A stretch of 64,000 bases of DNA from Teleogryllus oceanicus (GCA_964035755.1 CAXIVR010000011.1:36747529-36811528); one strand, 5' to 3'; counted from the first letter of the stretch, positions 45,568 to 57,401 are shown. Translations and numbers: made by a program. Notes: generated by a model from the sequence alone, not told the origin.

Positions 45568-47157
45568 CGTCAATTTACTCTATTGAAATGCTTTTGATAT
45601 AAGAAACTCGTGTTAGTTGGCAGAACGTATAAGGCTACTGTCACTCTTACCAGAAATTTCAAACGCGAGTTTAATTTCAATAAGTATTAAAACATTAGTA
45701 TTTAATCGCTTTTTATTTATAATGACCATAGGAATTCAAAAATACTACATTAAGATACTCTTAGTAATTTTGGACAACCTCAGAATAAAAAGGAAAATTT
45801 GGTGAAATTTTAAAATCTCGTAGCTCTGTACTATTTTCTTGAAAAAAATTTAAAAAAGTTCTGTGGAGAATTTTATAAGCTTTGGAATTGTACATCACTA
45901 TTTTTGCGCTAATATTATCGATTAAAATGTTATTGCGCAAAAAACAAAATATGGACGATTTTTTTTTCTTGGCTATCAAAACCTTTCTGGAAGTATTTCG
46001 ATGCGGAGAACTTGCGATTTTCTTACTAATGACAATATAAACCAAATAAAAAATAAAGTTCTCTACCTCATCCTTTGCAACGAAGACAAGTTTGGCATCC
46101 CATCGACTGCACTATTGATCTATCACAGAGATACACTTTTTCTTCCATTAGGTACATCTGTCGCAGTAGAATTTAAGATAAGTTCATTGTATATGTTACT
46201 TCAACGGTCTTGAGCCAAACAAATTAATTTCTTAAATTTTGTTTGATCTGATGAAGTTTGACTTCATAAACTTTATTAAGTAATTCATTTCCAATTTGTT
46301 GTCATGTTGGAAATGTGTATTTTGGATGCAACATTTCAATCGTCTTTCTAAATGCCGGATTCTCGACTTGCTTAATTGCAATAATCGTAGCATAAATATA
46401 TTTGGCTACTTGAATGTCAAACATTTTCTAATCAGTAGCAGAAGTTAGCGTGATAAATGACTCCTGTTTAGATTGCTTAGCATTTACTTTACATTGTTGG
46501 TTTGCCAAATTACATTATAACATTGAAAAACCCGCAAGAGCATATAATTATTATTATTATATAAAATGAAATTCTTGTGGAAATAAATTTATAACGTTTT
46601 ACCAACAGTTTTAGAAAAATAAATCTCCCAGTGTAGTACACACGTTCAATTCAGTCTAGAAAATATTGCACATATACTACTTACTTGATTTAGAACTCAT
46701 AGTATATGTTGGGCTGGAATAGACACTGTTACTTTCAAAATATGTGTCTTTAACGCAAATCTCACGAATAGAAGCATTAGAAACACACTTTTTCAAGTGA
46801 GAACGCATTATAGTAACTATCCCAACAACAAATCAATCACTCTTCCGGAATTTTGCTCTTACAGTTTTTTATTGCCTTCTTAACTTCAATGAAATTGGAC
46901 CAAACTGGATCTCTTCTTCTTTCAATCATTTTGCCACTGGTAACTGATCAAACTCCACTGCACAATCACTCACGCTTCCAAGTTCTTTCAAAAACATTCT
47001 TTCTTATTGATCGAATAAAACCTCTTTGCACTTGGAGAAGGGACACCATTATCAAATCGGAAGTCGATATTGGATCGATTTTAGATGACCTCCCAAGGTC
47101 ACTGGGTGAATGCGTATGACACGTGCCGTACCGCGAGCATGTGACTACATCGCATAG
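45568..47157. other. Unannotated AT-rich stretch
   Basis: Open frames are short and lack domain character. It could include decayed Penelope-like sequence near 46850-47150, not provable here. Confidence 0.35.
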
Positions 47158-47204
47158 TTGAAATGATTGAAGGCGTTGTCATTGCCAACAATAGTATTTA
47201 TTTC

Positions 47205-47257
47205 AATAATAGCAGCTTTCGATGGCTTAGCCATTATCATCAGTTTTCTGCTGTCTG
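47205..47257 (-). ncRNA. Hammerhead-like core motif, left arm
   Basis: On the minus strand CTGATGA (47243-47237) is followed by a stem AATGGC-TAA-GCCATC and GAAA (47220-47217), then GCTGCTA. This is the inverted partner of the right-arm motif. One stem II pair is mismatched (A opposite C) and one extra base follows CTGATGA, so activity is doubtful. Confidence 0.3.
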
Positions 47258-47472
47258 AGAGCCACAAAAACGACTACATTTTGTTACAAACTTTCACTTA
47301 AATTCTCCAAGTACGAACTCAACATCTGGTTCCTATCCGAGTGCCTACACAAGAATGTAACACCAAAATTGATCAACATACGGACCAACTCAACAACCAC
47401 TGCTTCGAAACGTGCCATCCAATCAGCAAAGGTCGTGTGGTTTGCTTTTTATGTAGTCGTTTTTGTGGCTTC

Positions 47473-47525
47473 CAGACAGCAGAAAACTGATGATGATGGC
47501 TAAGCCATCGAAAGCTGCTATTATT
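47473..47525 (+). ncRNA. Hammerhead-like core motif, right arm
   Basis: CTGATGA (47487-47493) and GAAA (47510-47513) flank a six-pair stem GATGGC/GCCATC with a TAA loop. After GAAA comes AGCTGCTA, allowing a two-pair stem III (AG with CU) and a UA cleavage dinucleotide. AAAA before the core can pair weakly with TTATT after it as stem I. An extra U between CTGATGA and stem II departs from the consensus. Confidence 0.35.
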
Positions 47526-47575
47526 GAAATAAATACTGTTGTTGACAATGGCAACGCCTTCAATCATTTCAATTA

Positions 47576-48742
47576 TGTAAATGTCAACTACAACTCACCA
47601 CTGAATCAATATACATCGCATAGCACAGTAGTAGTTCATGGAATGGTCATTTACGTGAATGAAAGATACATTTTGTTGAGATAACGACAGCTTAATAATC
47701 TCAGTCTGCCCACAGCCAAGAAACATCACGTATTTTGAGATTGTGTTGTAGCAAATAATTTTCTCGGCTGACTTAATATTAGTCAGCATCCAATGAGCCG
47801 AAACGTTGAAGTGTCCGAGACTCACCATGGTGGAAATATATGGAAGAGTTCCTCCGAGGCACCGATTTTTGCTCGTTCTGCGCACCACCACTTTGCGTCA
47901 AGAACCTGCATGGAGAGTGCATGGAGAGCGAGAAGTGTTGAGAAACATTTTGAAAGTGGTTCAAAATAGCAATTTTCAATCAAAAATAACGCGATGAAGG
48001 TGTATAATATGAAATATTTAAAAGAAATGCTTCATAAATCTGCTTCAATGTCTTCTAACAAAGTGATAATTTTAGTATCTGGCTGCATTCAAACTTCCCA
48101 CTAATATTGTGACGCAAACTAGTGCCTGAAACGCATTGGCTGAAGTCGAATACCATGCGCAAGAGCCCCCTGTTTCTCACTGATGCTATATTAGAACGGA
48201 AACTCAAACCAATTTCAGTTGATTAACGGATTTTACATTTGGTTAAAACGTCTTTTTTCAACCCATTAAAAATATGTTTTTTTAATATTTGTTGTAAGAA
48301 AAAGTCATGTTGGTTTTAAAAAACACAGATTATAACAACCCTGTCAATACGTAAGGTCTTACATTTTAGTGCTATTGTTGAAGGTAGTTGACACAAAGTG
48401 TGCGGGATGGAGCGTCGGGTCAGGATAGCCGTGATGCCTCCTGTGAAAGTGTATCTATCAGAACTCATAGTGCAATATACAGGGAAGGACATTTTTGGTG
48501 ACAGCCATGTCTTCCGTAACAAAATGATTCCGTGATTTAGGAATTGGGAAAGGAGTTTTTTTTCTGTATTAGACCGCCTCGCGCAATCTACGAGGGCAGG
48601 TTTAGGACGTTAGGTGAGTGGCCATCCTAATTCAGAATTTCATCAGCTTGATACCAGAGGTTATTAATTTTGTGTTCTGTCCTCTGGGCTTTTTAATATG
48701 TCAAGTAGTGGTTTTATATTTGTTTTTTTTCTAACGTGACGA
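47576..48742. other. Unannotated stretch
   Basis: No supported feature. A phrase TGGAAGAGTTCCTCCGAGGC near 47846 resembles AGAGAGTTCCTCCGAGGCGC at 37180, too short to interpret. Confidence 0.35.
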
Positions 48743-48880
48743 CTGAGGGTAATATCTCCAAGATGGAATTCGGCACGACGTTTTGAGTCATTTTCAGTCC
48801 TGCCGCAAGATGTCACATGGACCGGCACCGCTTCAACTCAAAAGTCGTGTCGAATTCCATGTTGGAGATACTCCCTTCAG
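48743..48880. repeat. 138-nt imperfect palindrome
   Basis: The left arm CTGAGGGTAATATCTCC, ATGGAATTCG and ACGACGTTTTGAGT pairs with ACTCAAAAGTCGTGT, CGAATTCCAT and GGAGATACTCCCTTCAG, about 45 nt per arm, around a 47-nt loop that is itself partly paired (GGACCGGCACC region). It may be a foldback MITE. Confidence 0.8.
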
Positions 48881-49271
48881 CCACCACCTTAGAAAAACCC
48901 AAGTAAGGATTACAGATTTTCTTTATGCTGGGGTTTCTGCTAGGGAGAAAGTTCAAAATCTCTTTAAGGCCTGGGACAATGGATTGGGGAAGTTGTGATG
49001 GAGAGGTCGACTGAGATGAGGCAGTAGCAGAGGCACAGGAGAAAGTTGAGATCTAAAGCAGGGAAGTTTTCAGGTGAGATGTTTGGGGGTGTGGAGGTGT
49101 TTATTTTCCGCAGTTGTTGTTGGTGGATGGTTTTGACTTGAACTACAGAGGCACACGTTGGATAAGAGGCAGGATGGTTCAGGGAACAGTTTGCACATTT
49201 TGAATAAAGTATGGATTACTTTCGTTTTGGGAGGGGCGCTGTTCGGTGGAGTCAGATAAAGCGTGAAGCGC
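48881..49271. other. Unannotated stretch
   Basis: Purine-rich on the plus strand at 48990-49080. No gene was recognised. Confidence 0.35.
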
Positions 49272-49274
49272 AAG

Positions 49275-49335
<61 letters not shown>

Positions 49336-49500
49336 TTGTCTTTAATTGTGGCGAGGCTCAGGCCTTAAGGCCTGCTCTTCCGCCTAACCACTTTAATTAA
49401 TTTACAATTTTAAAAATTACAGTTGAGGCGTTCGGATGTAATTAATATTAACTGACTTTTCATGTCGCAGAAGAAAAAATCAATTTGTGACTACCATCTA
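49272..49500 (-). mobile_element. LINE 3' end with (ATT)n tail
   Basis: On the minus strand a hairpin GGCCTTAAGGCCTGAGCC leads into CACAATTAAAGACAATTTTA and then a (TTA)n tail (49334-49277). This is the layout of a LINE 3' UTR ending in a microsatellite. The upstream reverse transcriptase is not visible, so it is heavily truncated. Confidence 0.5.
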
Positions 49501-49744
49501 CGTCAATTTATCTGTATGAGCCAAATGAATTTGTCATTTTTTGTTTATTCTTGAATTTTTGCAAAATGGAAAGACATTATGTAAGGAACATTCTTAAAAA
49601 TAAGATAAAAAAGAGCTCCCACTTATTCCACTTAGAATCAATAATTCAAAATTCGCCCGAAATGTCAGTTGTCATTACCCGACATGCCTCAACTGTGAAC
49701 AATACACAAAAAAGGGGGGTTATTTTACATTTACGTCTGGAATT

Positions 49745-49860
49745 TTACGTCTGGGATGCAATACTAGGGACCATCCCGGCATACGCCTTAAGCGATTGAG
49801 TAAACCCAGACAAAACCTCAATCAGGATGTCGGCTTAAGGCCGAAATATTGAGAGGAAGT
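49745..49860 (+). repeat. Repeat tail motif CCATCCCGGCATACGCC
   Basis: The segment CCATCCCGGCATACGCC, AAGCGATTGAG, AAACCCAG, AAAACCTCAATCAGGATG and GGCTTAAGGCCG resembles in layout the LINE-2 3' region (CCATCTCAGCATTTGC, ACGAAAAACCTGATCGAGATG). It is flanked by weakly coding sequence. It is probably part of a retroelement tail. Confidence 0.4.
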
Positions 49861-52002
49861 AATATCAGGACTGAGAGTGAAAAACAAAAGAAAAGGGGAA
49901 AAGTATCTGACCCCTACACTAGGTCTTGGAGTGGTACTTTTAAGTAGTTTTACACTGTGGAACTCTGTTCGTAGTCCTGTGGTCTTCAAGTCTGCTCCTA
50001 CAATTGTCAGTGTATTTTAGTATATTTTTAATTTCCCACATGTCTTTTTTGTTTCTCTGCACAATGTAAATTCCTAATCATCTCAGTCCCCGTGATGTAG
50101 TGGTGAGTGATCTTCAAGTCTGTCAGCTTCCGTCGAATTGCATGAGGTCATGTTAAGATAAAAATATTTTGAGGACGAATTTCTCTCATGATTCTTCCGC
50201 CCCACGGTTGAAGCGCTGGGCAATGTTGGAGAAGGGTACTTCTTTCGGTTGTAGGTCTTTGGAAATTTTGTCGAGTCTGCCACGTATATCCGAGGGGGCT
50301 GTCAAAGTCATAAGTTGTCATTAAGTCTTTTGTTGGTTCAGAATGGTCCACTACTGATGTTAGGACAATTCTGAAAGGACTAACGAAAAGTACGTATACG
50401 ATAAAGTAATATTAATATATTATTCCGTATGTCCCGTATTTACACGAATCTAATGCACCATCGAAGCTAATGCGCGCCCCAAATTTGAATATTAAAATTA
50501 TGAAAAACGTTTTCATCGAATGTAATGCGCATCAACAACAGCACAATAGGTATAGTATTTTATTTAAATTTATATAATACAACAATGGATTTACCGTATA
50601 CATAATTAGCGTTCTAACTGCTTTACTGCCAACTGTTTTACTGTTAACTGCTTTGTGCTTTAATGAAGCTACTCGTACACAAGACGTTCTTCTCTGTTTG
50701 CCCTCCATATCGTAACAAAACAACTCGATAACACACGCCACTGATAAATGAAACGAAGTTGAATTTGAAATCTCCAGCAATCTGTTGTGACATTGTCAGT
50801 TTGGTAGCTTCTGCATCATCCGGAATTCTTTTGGGACTTCGCATTCAAACCTCTCTCTTTCTTCTTTACTTACCTGCACTTCTCTCCCGGCACCCGGCTC
50901 GCTTGGCTGTGAGAGGGAGGGTCGTGAAACACTCAAAGGAACGTCCTGAGGAGCGTGGGGTTGAATGAAAGAGCATGACTTTTCTCTGTGCTGGTTTATT
51001 AACTCTGGATAGTTACATTACGTAACCTGAATCTCTACGTTAACGTTTGAGTTATTTTCTCAAATCAAATTAAAATGAAGCTGATTCCTAAGACTTGCAT
51101 TGTGAACGAACTAATGTTGCTCGCGTTCGAACTAACTCGGCATACCGACAGCCCTGAACATGATTTCCCCGCGAAGGTCTCGCCTCGCTATAGAAAGATT
51201 TTCCTAAGGATCAGCCAAAGTGACAGTTCGCGTAACAAGTGAACACATGTAATTCAGAGAAGTATCCCTCCGCCGCAACAGCTGTTCAGCCACGCCTATT
51301 CGTAAAGAGTTAGGGTATGGCTCCTGTGAAAACATCCCCTTGCAGAAATATAAGAGTTTCGCTGAGGTATGTGCACGTACGGGAGTCCGAGAAGAATTTA
51401 AATTTAATTACGTATGTGCAAAACCTCTTAACATGCTCTCACAATCAGTAAAAGAAAACTGCCAAGAATGTAAATAGAAAGCTCTCAATCACAGCTCGCC
51501 ACACAACAGCACAATAGACGGAAACACGTGCACCAATACATATGTCACATTCAAGTCTTGTGAAAAACATAATATTTATCACAAGAAAAGTAAATTCAAT
51601 GTAATGTTAATAGAAAAAAGAATTTTTACTGAAGAGCACATAACACTGCACTTCCTAATTTCAATTATTTCTCGCGGCGCACTATATTTTTGTCGGACGA
51701 GGACATCACAAAACGAAGCGTCGAAGCCATTTACAAGTTAGCCAACAGCAATCGAACGAATGCAGGAAGGGAGTCTAATGGACTTGAGGGTACAACGACC
51801 AGAGAACCTTGTTATGTTGCCAGCTCTAGCTGTCACTTTGTCTCATCCTTAGGAAAATCGTTCTATACACGTCTGGTTACCTTGCCCCCTCACGTCCTAG
51901 TCCTTGACCTCCGCGCGCCCGGCCACTGCCTCACCTCCCGTTGTCACCCCTTCCTCTCTCAGCGCTTTTCCCTTCTACACCACGCCTTTCCCTGCGCGGC
52001 AG
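49861..52002. other. Unannotated stretch with AATCTAATGCGC-type words
   Basis: At 50440-50530 the words CGAATCTAATGCACC, CGAAGCTAATGCGCGCC and CGAATGTAATGCGCATC recur, as in the terminal regions of some pogo/Tigger-like DNA transposons. A related word (CGAATCTAATGCGCACC) lies at 52792 in the same orientation. No transposase was recognised. The moderate-GC block 51680-52000 shows no domain. Confidence 0.35.
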
Positions 52003-52512
52003 TTCAGTCGCTGCCTGGAGGAGAATTCTAGCGGCCGACTGCTCTGATCGGTAGTTTTCCGTGGTTTCTCCGATCAACACCAGGCGAATGCCGGAGCAGT
52101 TCCCTAACAAACGGGCCACGGACCGCGCACGATCTGTCCCTCCTCTTCCTTGCCTTATCCTCTCCTCTTACACCCATACTTACACTAACACGCACTACAC
52201 TACCACATGTTCCGGGAGACCAGTCGGGAGCTTAGAGCTTGTCCCGGCTGAAGCGGTACTCCGCTGGTGGGAGACTCCTGGTTAGGGGGACACCCCACTA
52301 GCTGACGGTAGATCAGCGCCGGATCTCGCCATCCAGCGGGGAAAGACCACCACTATATCCCGAGAGAAAAAACACGCACTACACTAACGGGACTAGTGAC
52401 CAAATCACTTGACGGGCCCAGAAACACGAAAAAACAAGAGAAAAAACACGCACTACACTAACGGGACTAATGACCAAATCACTTGACGGGCCCGGAAACA
52501 TGAAAAATCAAT
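52003..52512 (+). mobile_element. SINE family A, 5'-truncated, tail duplicated
   Basis: The tRNA head is missing; it begins at CAGTTCAGTCGCTGCCTGG. The body is complete to the ATCAATTAATCAATCAATC tail. The last ~66 nt (from GAGAAAAAACACGCACTAC through TTGACGGGCCC) occur twice, at about 52371 and 52437. Confidence 0.85.
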
Positions 52513-53089
52513 TAATCAATCAATCTGCGTGGCAGATGACGTGCTTCCTCGCTGGCACCGCGAGGAACCTTGCGTCGCACAGCGAAGTGCCAGGCCGGAG
52601 GCGAGCGCAGAGTGAGTGTTGAGCGCATATCTCGGAACTTTCCCACAGGACGGGTGCATTTGACATGCTTCCTTAATACATTTGCTCACCACATTATCAT
52701 AATAGAATAATATAATTCCTCCCCCGACCGTGACAACATAATAAACGAAAAATTGCATGACGTTCTACGAAATGCATGCGGATTTGCACTCGAATCTAAT
52801 GCGCACCACAATTTTGAGTAGGTGGTCAAAAGAGGTACGCAGTTCGCGTACACCAGGTACGTACGTATACGAAAGGGTAAAAACGTTGACCAGATGGCGG
52901 TCAAACTCTGTACCCTACGGTGTCCCAATTCGTATGTTGTATTCGTATTCGTGCGTATTCCAATTCGCTTTTAAGAAAACTTCCGAAAGTGGCGACGGTT
53001 ATACGAAACATATGCGACATAACTCCGCCATAATGCCTACTTAAGGATTTCATTGTTACATTTTTCAGTCATAAACAACAAATCGAAAA

Positions 53090-53123
<34 letters not shown>

Positions 53124-53617
53124 TTAACAAATAGTACGGACATCTGTTGAGAATGCCATAACAGTATATGCCATAACAAGTATATAAATGGATACCACCC
53201 TATAAAAGACGGGGTGTTAGGCCATCGAACCATTAAAACAAGGAATAGGGACAGAGATGGCGACAAGAAATTTGACAGAGGAAGATGTAGTGGATAGAGA
53301 AGGCTGGAAAAGAGAAACCGAGAAACATCGCCAGATAAGTGCATAAAATTTACATATTGTGTGTTCAAATAGAATTTAAATTACCAAAAACCTTATCTCT
53401 TTCTCAATTATTTATGTTTCTCCAGCTATTACACACAGTCCTTCTTCCCAAAAAATGTATTCAATCACCGCAGCTATATAAAAATCCCGTCGCATAAAAT
53501 TTGAAATTGCATACCCACAAATACAAGTATTTTGTTTTCCTAAACAATTTTTATTGTGCTTCCGACAATATAATGCACATTATTCCAAAAATTAATTTTT
53601 CAGAAAATAATTGTTAG
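52513..53617. other. Unannotated stretch
   Basis: It includes an (ATT)n microsatellite at 53091-53125 and, at 52850-52960, repeated GTACGTACGTATACG and ATTCGTATTCGT words. No gene was recognised. Confidence 0.4.
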
Positions 53618-54825
53618 TATTGTGACATACCAAAAATGACGGACATTTTATTTAGGCAAATAAACGTCAAATGTTGTAGATATTGCAAAAGACGTGGTTT
53701 TGGGCAACAACGCAAAAAATCTATGGTGCAGATACGCAGATGACACCGTAGCAACGCGAAACAACAACGTGTTCGTTTGGAAACAGGCGCAGGAGACACC
53801 GTAGCAACGCGAAAAAACAATGGAGAGAAAAACACAGCGAGCTTTGAAGGATGGACCGGATTGGGAATTAGGGCATTCTGACTCGTGTCGTGGTGAGCGG
53901 ATCGCTTGTGCGGTTTTTCTTGAGATTAATTATGAAATCGAGACTTGTGATATTTCCTGAGAGTGAGCATTGAACTTGAACATAGAATATTTCCGCATTA
54001 GGTGTGCAACTGGAACTTGTAAAATTTAGGTATTGTACCATTGCAAACCCGGACTTGTAATATGTTCAAGAGTGAAATGGAAAGTGAACTTAGAATATTT
54101 TCGCGGTGAAGTTACAAGATTTGACTTCGAAATTTTACCAGAGAATTGTGAATTGCCAGGTTAGATGATAGAAAATAACATTAGAAAGATATTATTCCGA
54201 CTTGGAAAAAGTAATCAGTTTGAAATAGCTGCCCACCTGAGGCGCAAGACGAAGAGTATAGGCAGTGTTTGTGAAGTGGTTGGAGGAAATTTCGACTTGG
54301 TCGCTTATCATCGTGGACGTCAACAAGAAGGAATATTGGTCTACTCCACATAGCGACATCGAGCAACGTGCGCGCGAAGAAGCAAGAAAGGATAAAAGAT
54401 TCTATAACGCTGTTATTGCAATAATGGTCATGACCTAACGATAAATTGTAATAATCAATGGTAGTTGATAACTTTTGGCATTGATAATAAATTATTATTC
54501 ATAGTTTGAAAGAAAGCTGATTCTCATTTGCCATTACGTGCAATCCGAGAGTAGATATTTTAGAATTATTCTCAGATTCTTCGCCACTCCGTAGGGATGA
54601 CAGATTGAGTAATTGGTTGCGAAGTAAGTAGCAACAACTTTTTAATAAGAACCCGTCGACCGGGCTAACGGGATTTACATTTATTTGTAATATATCCGAA
54701 GTCGGTAATAGATAATTAAGAATTCAAGTGTAACCTTTTCCTGGCATCCAAATTGTTTATAAATTCGAAAATTTGTTACGATTTGTATTTATTGATAGTA
54801 ATAATAACGTTTCAGTATTGCCAAA
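53618..54825 (+). mobile_element. LTR-like block, tandem copy 1
   Basis: It starts TGTGACATACCAAAAATGAC and contains an AATAAATT signal region near 54487, TTCGCCACTCCGTAGGGATG near 54581 and AAGTGTAACCTTTTCCTGGC near 54728. About 180 nt after the CCTGGC step another block begins, preceded by GGATGTTGAGGAGTTGC, a purine-rich phrase that could be a polypurine tract. This reads as LTR, short internal remnant, LTR. Confidence 0.55.
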
Positions 54826-54941
54826 TGACGAATTAGCAAATGTTGAAGTTGGGAATGTTAAATCCGGTAGTATTTCCCTAATCGCGGATGACCAGAACTC
54901 GCGAATAGCGAATTCGCGGATGTTGAGGAGTTGCTATATTG

Positions 54942-56121
54942 TGACATACTAATATGCGAGTCATTTTATTAAATGTTATTTGTCGTAAATGGGTGGAAAT
55001 GCTAGGGTAAATAAATAGGAATATGGCGCCATAGCAACGGCGCCCAAGTTGTTGTCAAGATAAATAAATATTCATCTGGCATTGGAAGTGACGGCGTGGC
55101 TAGTGAGATTTGAAAACGATTTGGTGATTGGTTGGAGAGAGCAACGATAGTCTACTACTGCGGAAGTATATCTGAATTTTTGAGACAAAAACAGTAGAAG
55201 AGGGAAGCCGAGGTTTGGAGAGCTGAGCAGTAATAAGTAAACGGACATTCTGTCATATGTGGTGGCGCTGTGCGGGTCGCTTGCGGGTAGATAATTTGTG
55301 TAATTGGAACTTGTAATTTTTCATGAGATTGAGGAACGTTGGACTCCGAATAATTTACAGTGTGTTAAAAGTATAGCTCACGAATAGTTTGAACTTTAAT
55401 TATTTTTACAAAACGCGGAAATTAGAACTTGTGAGAAGTATATGATGACTCGGAAATATTCGGGACGAGTAAATTAATTTGTGGAACTTTAAAATATTTC
55501 CGCTGTGTAATCGTAAAGAACTGGGTATTATTTTGCATGTTTAGTCGAACTAGAACTACAAATATTTGAAGACGTGCGGATCAGTGGCTCGGCAACGATC
55601 GCGTGGAAGAACAGGAGAGAAGAACGCGGTACTTCGACTCTGGAATTCGCATCACTGGGGAGAAGAGAAGATGGTCCTTCGTGGCGACGTCGATCAAGAG
55701 CGCGCGAAATATAATGCAGTATAAAGGTTCGAACAAGGTCATGACCAAAGGACAGTCTTTCTGTTGCATTAAGCAATAAATACTAAGTTTGTTTTTGAAA
55801 GGAAAAAGAACTATTTTCATTGGCCAATTCGAGCTAATTACTGCTAGATAAAATATTTGTTTTCAGATTCCTCGCCAGTCTGTATGGATGTCAGATCGGG
55901 TAATCGGCTATCAACAGGTAATATCGATTATTTCAGACGAAACCCATGGACCTAACTAGCGGGACAATATTTAGCTAAAAATCAGCTAACTAGCTTTGAA
56001 GCAATATTAGCTAAAAATATTATCGTAACCTTTTTCCTGGCACCCATGTTAACATAAATTCGGAAACGGTTTGCGACGAAACGCCCAATAATTGTGAGCA
56101 GTTTGTGGGCATGTTTCAATA
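54942..56121 (+). mobile_element. LTR-like block, tandem copy 2
   Basis: It starts TGTGACATACTAATATGCG and continues with GGTCATGACCAAAGG near 55736, AATAAATAC near 55777, TTCCTCGCCAGTCTGTATGG near 55867, and CGTAACC then TTTTTCCTGGCACCCA near 56025. The similarity to the minus-strand LTR at 28.56 kb continues to GGGCATGTTTCAAT (56108-56121), beyond the expected LTR end. No gag or pol is present. Divergence from copy 1 is large, so the two are not the fresh ends of one element. Confidence 0.55.
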
Positions 56122-56130
56122 TATTCTTTC

Positions 56131-56807
56131 TTAACCCTTCAGGCGTGACTTGCGCCGCCTGCCGTCACCTACAAGAGCGTGACTTAATTTGCTCCAGTTA
56201 CAATTCAGTTTCATCTAGGATACAATTAGATATCTTCTAAATTATTAAAGCAAAAGTTATTAAAAAATTGGGATATCTAGATAAAAGTATGTACTTTCAT
56301 CTAGTTTATTTATATAATCAGAAATAATACGCACATTAACCTAAAAAGAATAAACAAACCATATCATTCCGAGAGCTTCCGGAGAACTTCATAGCGAATA
56401 ACGAACCAAAATGTTTCCAAGGCCAATTTTACAACAATTGGATGTTTGTTATCTGTTGTTGTTATAGCATACTATTCTCTTCCGTATACAAATTTCTAGT
56501 TTTAGTACCTGAATTTACACCTGGATAATTTATTTTGTCAGTTCCTTCATTGTAGTACTACCATATATTTTACGTCAGCAACCACAATATTGTTCATAAA
56601 AATCAACAGCTAATGTGAAAAACATGAAAGTCATTATACAAGAAGCTAAGATATGACATTGAACTGCTAGATAGCGCTTACTTGGGGAAATATATCGAAT
56701 AATCCTGGCGACGCTTTCAGAATCATGAGCGGCAAATGCCCTCGTTCACGCTAGAGAGTGACCCCGTGAAAGACGGCATACGCCGTCGTACACGTTTGAG
56801 GGGTTAA
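56131..56807. mobile_element. TTAA-flanked MITE (piggyBac type)
   Basis: TTAA at 56131-56134 and 56804-56807 enclose 669 nt. The ends are inverted: CCCTTCAGGCGTG on the left and CACGTTTGAGGGG on the right. TTAA duplications and CCC-starting ends are hallmarks of piggyBac. It has no coding capacity. Subterminal words CGCCG, GCCGTC and CGTGA occur near both ends. Confidence 0.7.
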
Positions 56808-56855
56808 GCGTCTCTTAATGGTGAGAAGCATAAAGAGGTTGGTTATTGAGTCGCG

Positions 56856-57401
56856 CAACAGCCTATGTAGCTCAGGGCATTGCAGTGCCTCTGTCCGGGA
56901 GGTTCTGGGGTTCGAGTCCAGCAGTGTGGGGATTTGGGCCACTAGCTACATACCAAGTTCGAGTTCAGTCGCTGTCTGGAGGAGAATTCTAGCGCCCGGC
57001 TGCTGTGATCGGTAGTTTTCCATGGCTTCTCCGATCAACACCAGACGAGTGCCGAAGCAGTACCCTAACAAACGCCACTGAGCACACACGATATTTTCTC
57101 TCGCTTTCTTACTCAATCCTCACCCTGTAACTATAAACACATACTCTTACATACACTACACTACCACACATGCCGGGAGACCAGTCGGGGACTTAGAACT
57201 TCTCCCGTCTGGGGCGGTGCCCGCTGGTGGGAGATACCTGGCTGGGGAAACCCCGTTAGCAGTCGTGTAGGTCAGCGCCAGAACTCGCCATCCAGCGGGG
57301 TCATCACCACCTCCCACAGAAACATACATTACACTTAACGGGACTAATGGCCTTAAAACTTGACGCGCTCGCAATTACTGATCAATTAATTAATCAATAT
57401 T
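56856..57401 (+). mobile_element. SINE family A, full-length copy
   Basis: Head with box A GTAGCTCAGGGCA near 56868 and box B GGTTCGAGTCC near 56910, body as in the other copies (TTCTAGCGCCCGG, TAGTTTTCCATGG, GGGAGATACCTGG) and a 3' tail ATCAATTAATTAATCAATA at about 57381-57400. It shows the whole family length, about 540 nt. Confidence 0.85.

Larger units (their letters stand above)
47158..47575. mobile_element. Inverted-arm fragment of a probable Penelope-like element
   Basis: The left arm (47158-47280) and right arm (47451-47575) are inverted copies, about 120 nt each and close to 95 percent alike by eye. The 170-nt middle reads on the plus strand ELNIWFLSECLHKNVTPK, like the region before the reverse transcriptase of Penelope-like elements. 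That family is known for pseudo-LTRs in tandem or inverted arrangement and for hammerhead ribozymes in them. Family assignment is an inference from one short protein match plus architecture. Confidence 0.45.

Noticed and set aside
47800..47840. Another hammerhead core (GAGCCGAAACGTT near 47792)
   Set aside because: A GAAAC phrase is present, but there is no CTGANGA with a pairing stem at a suitable distance.
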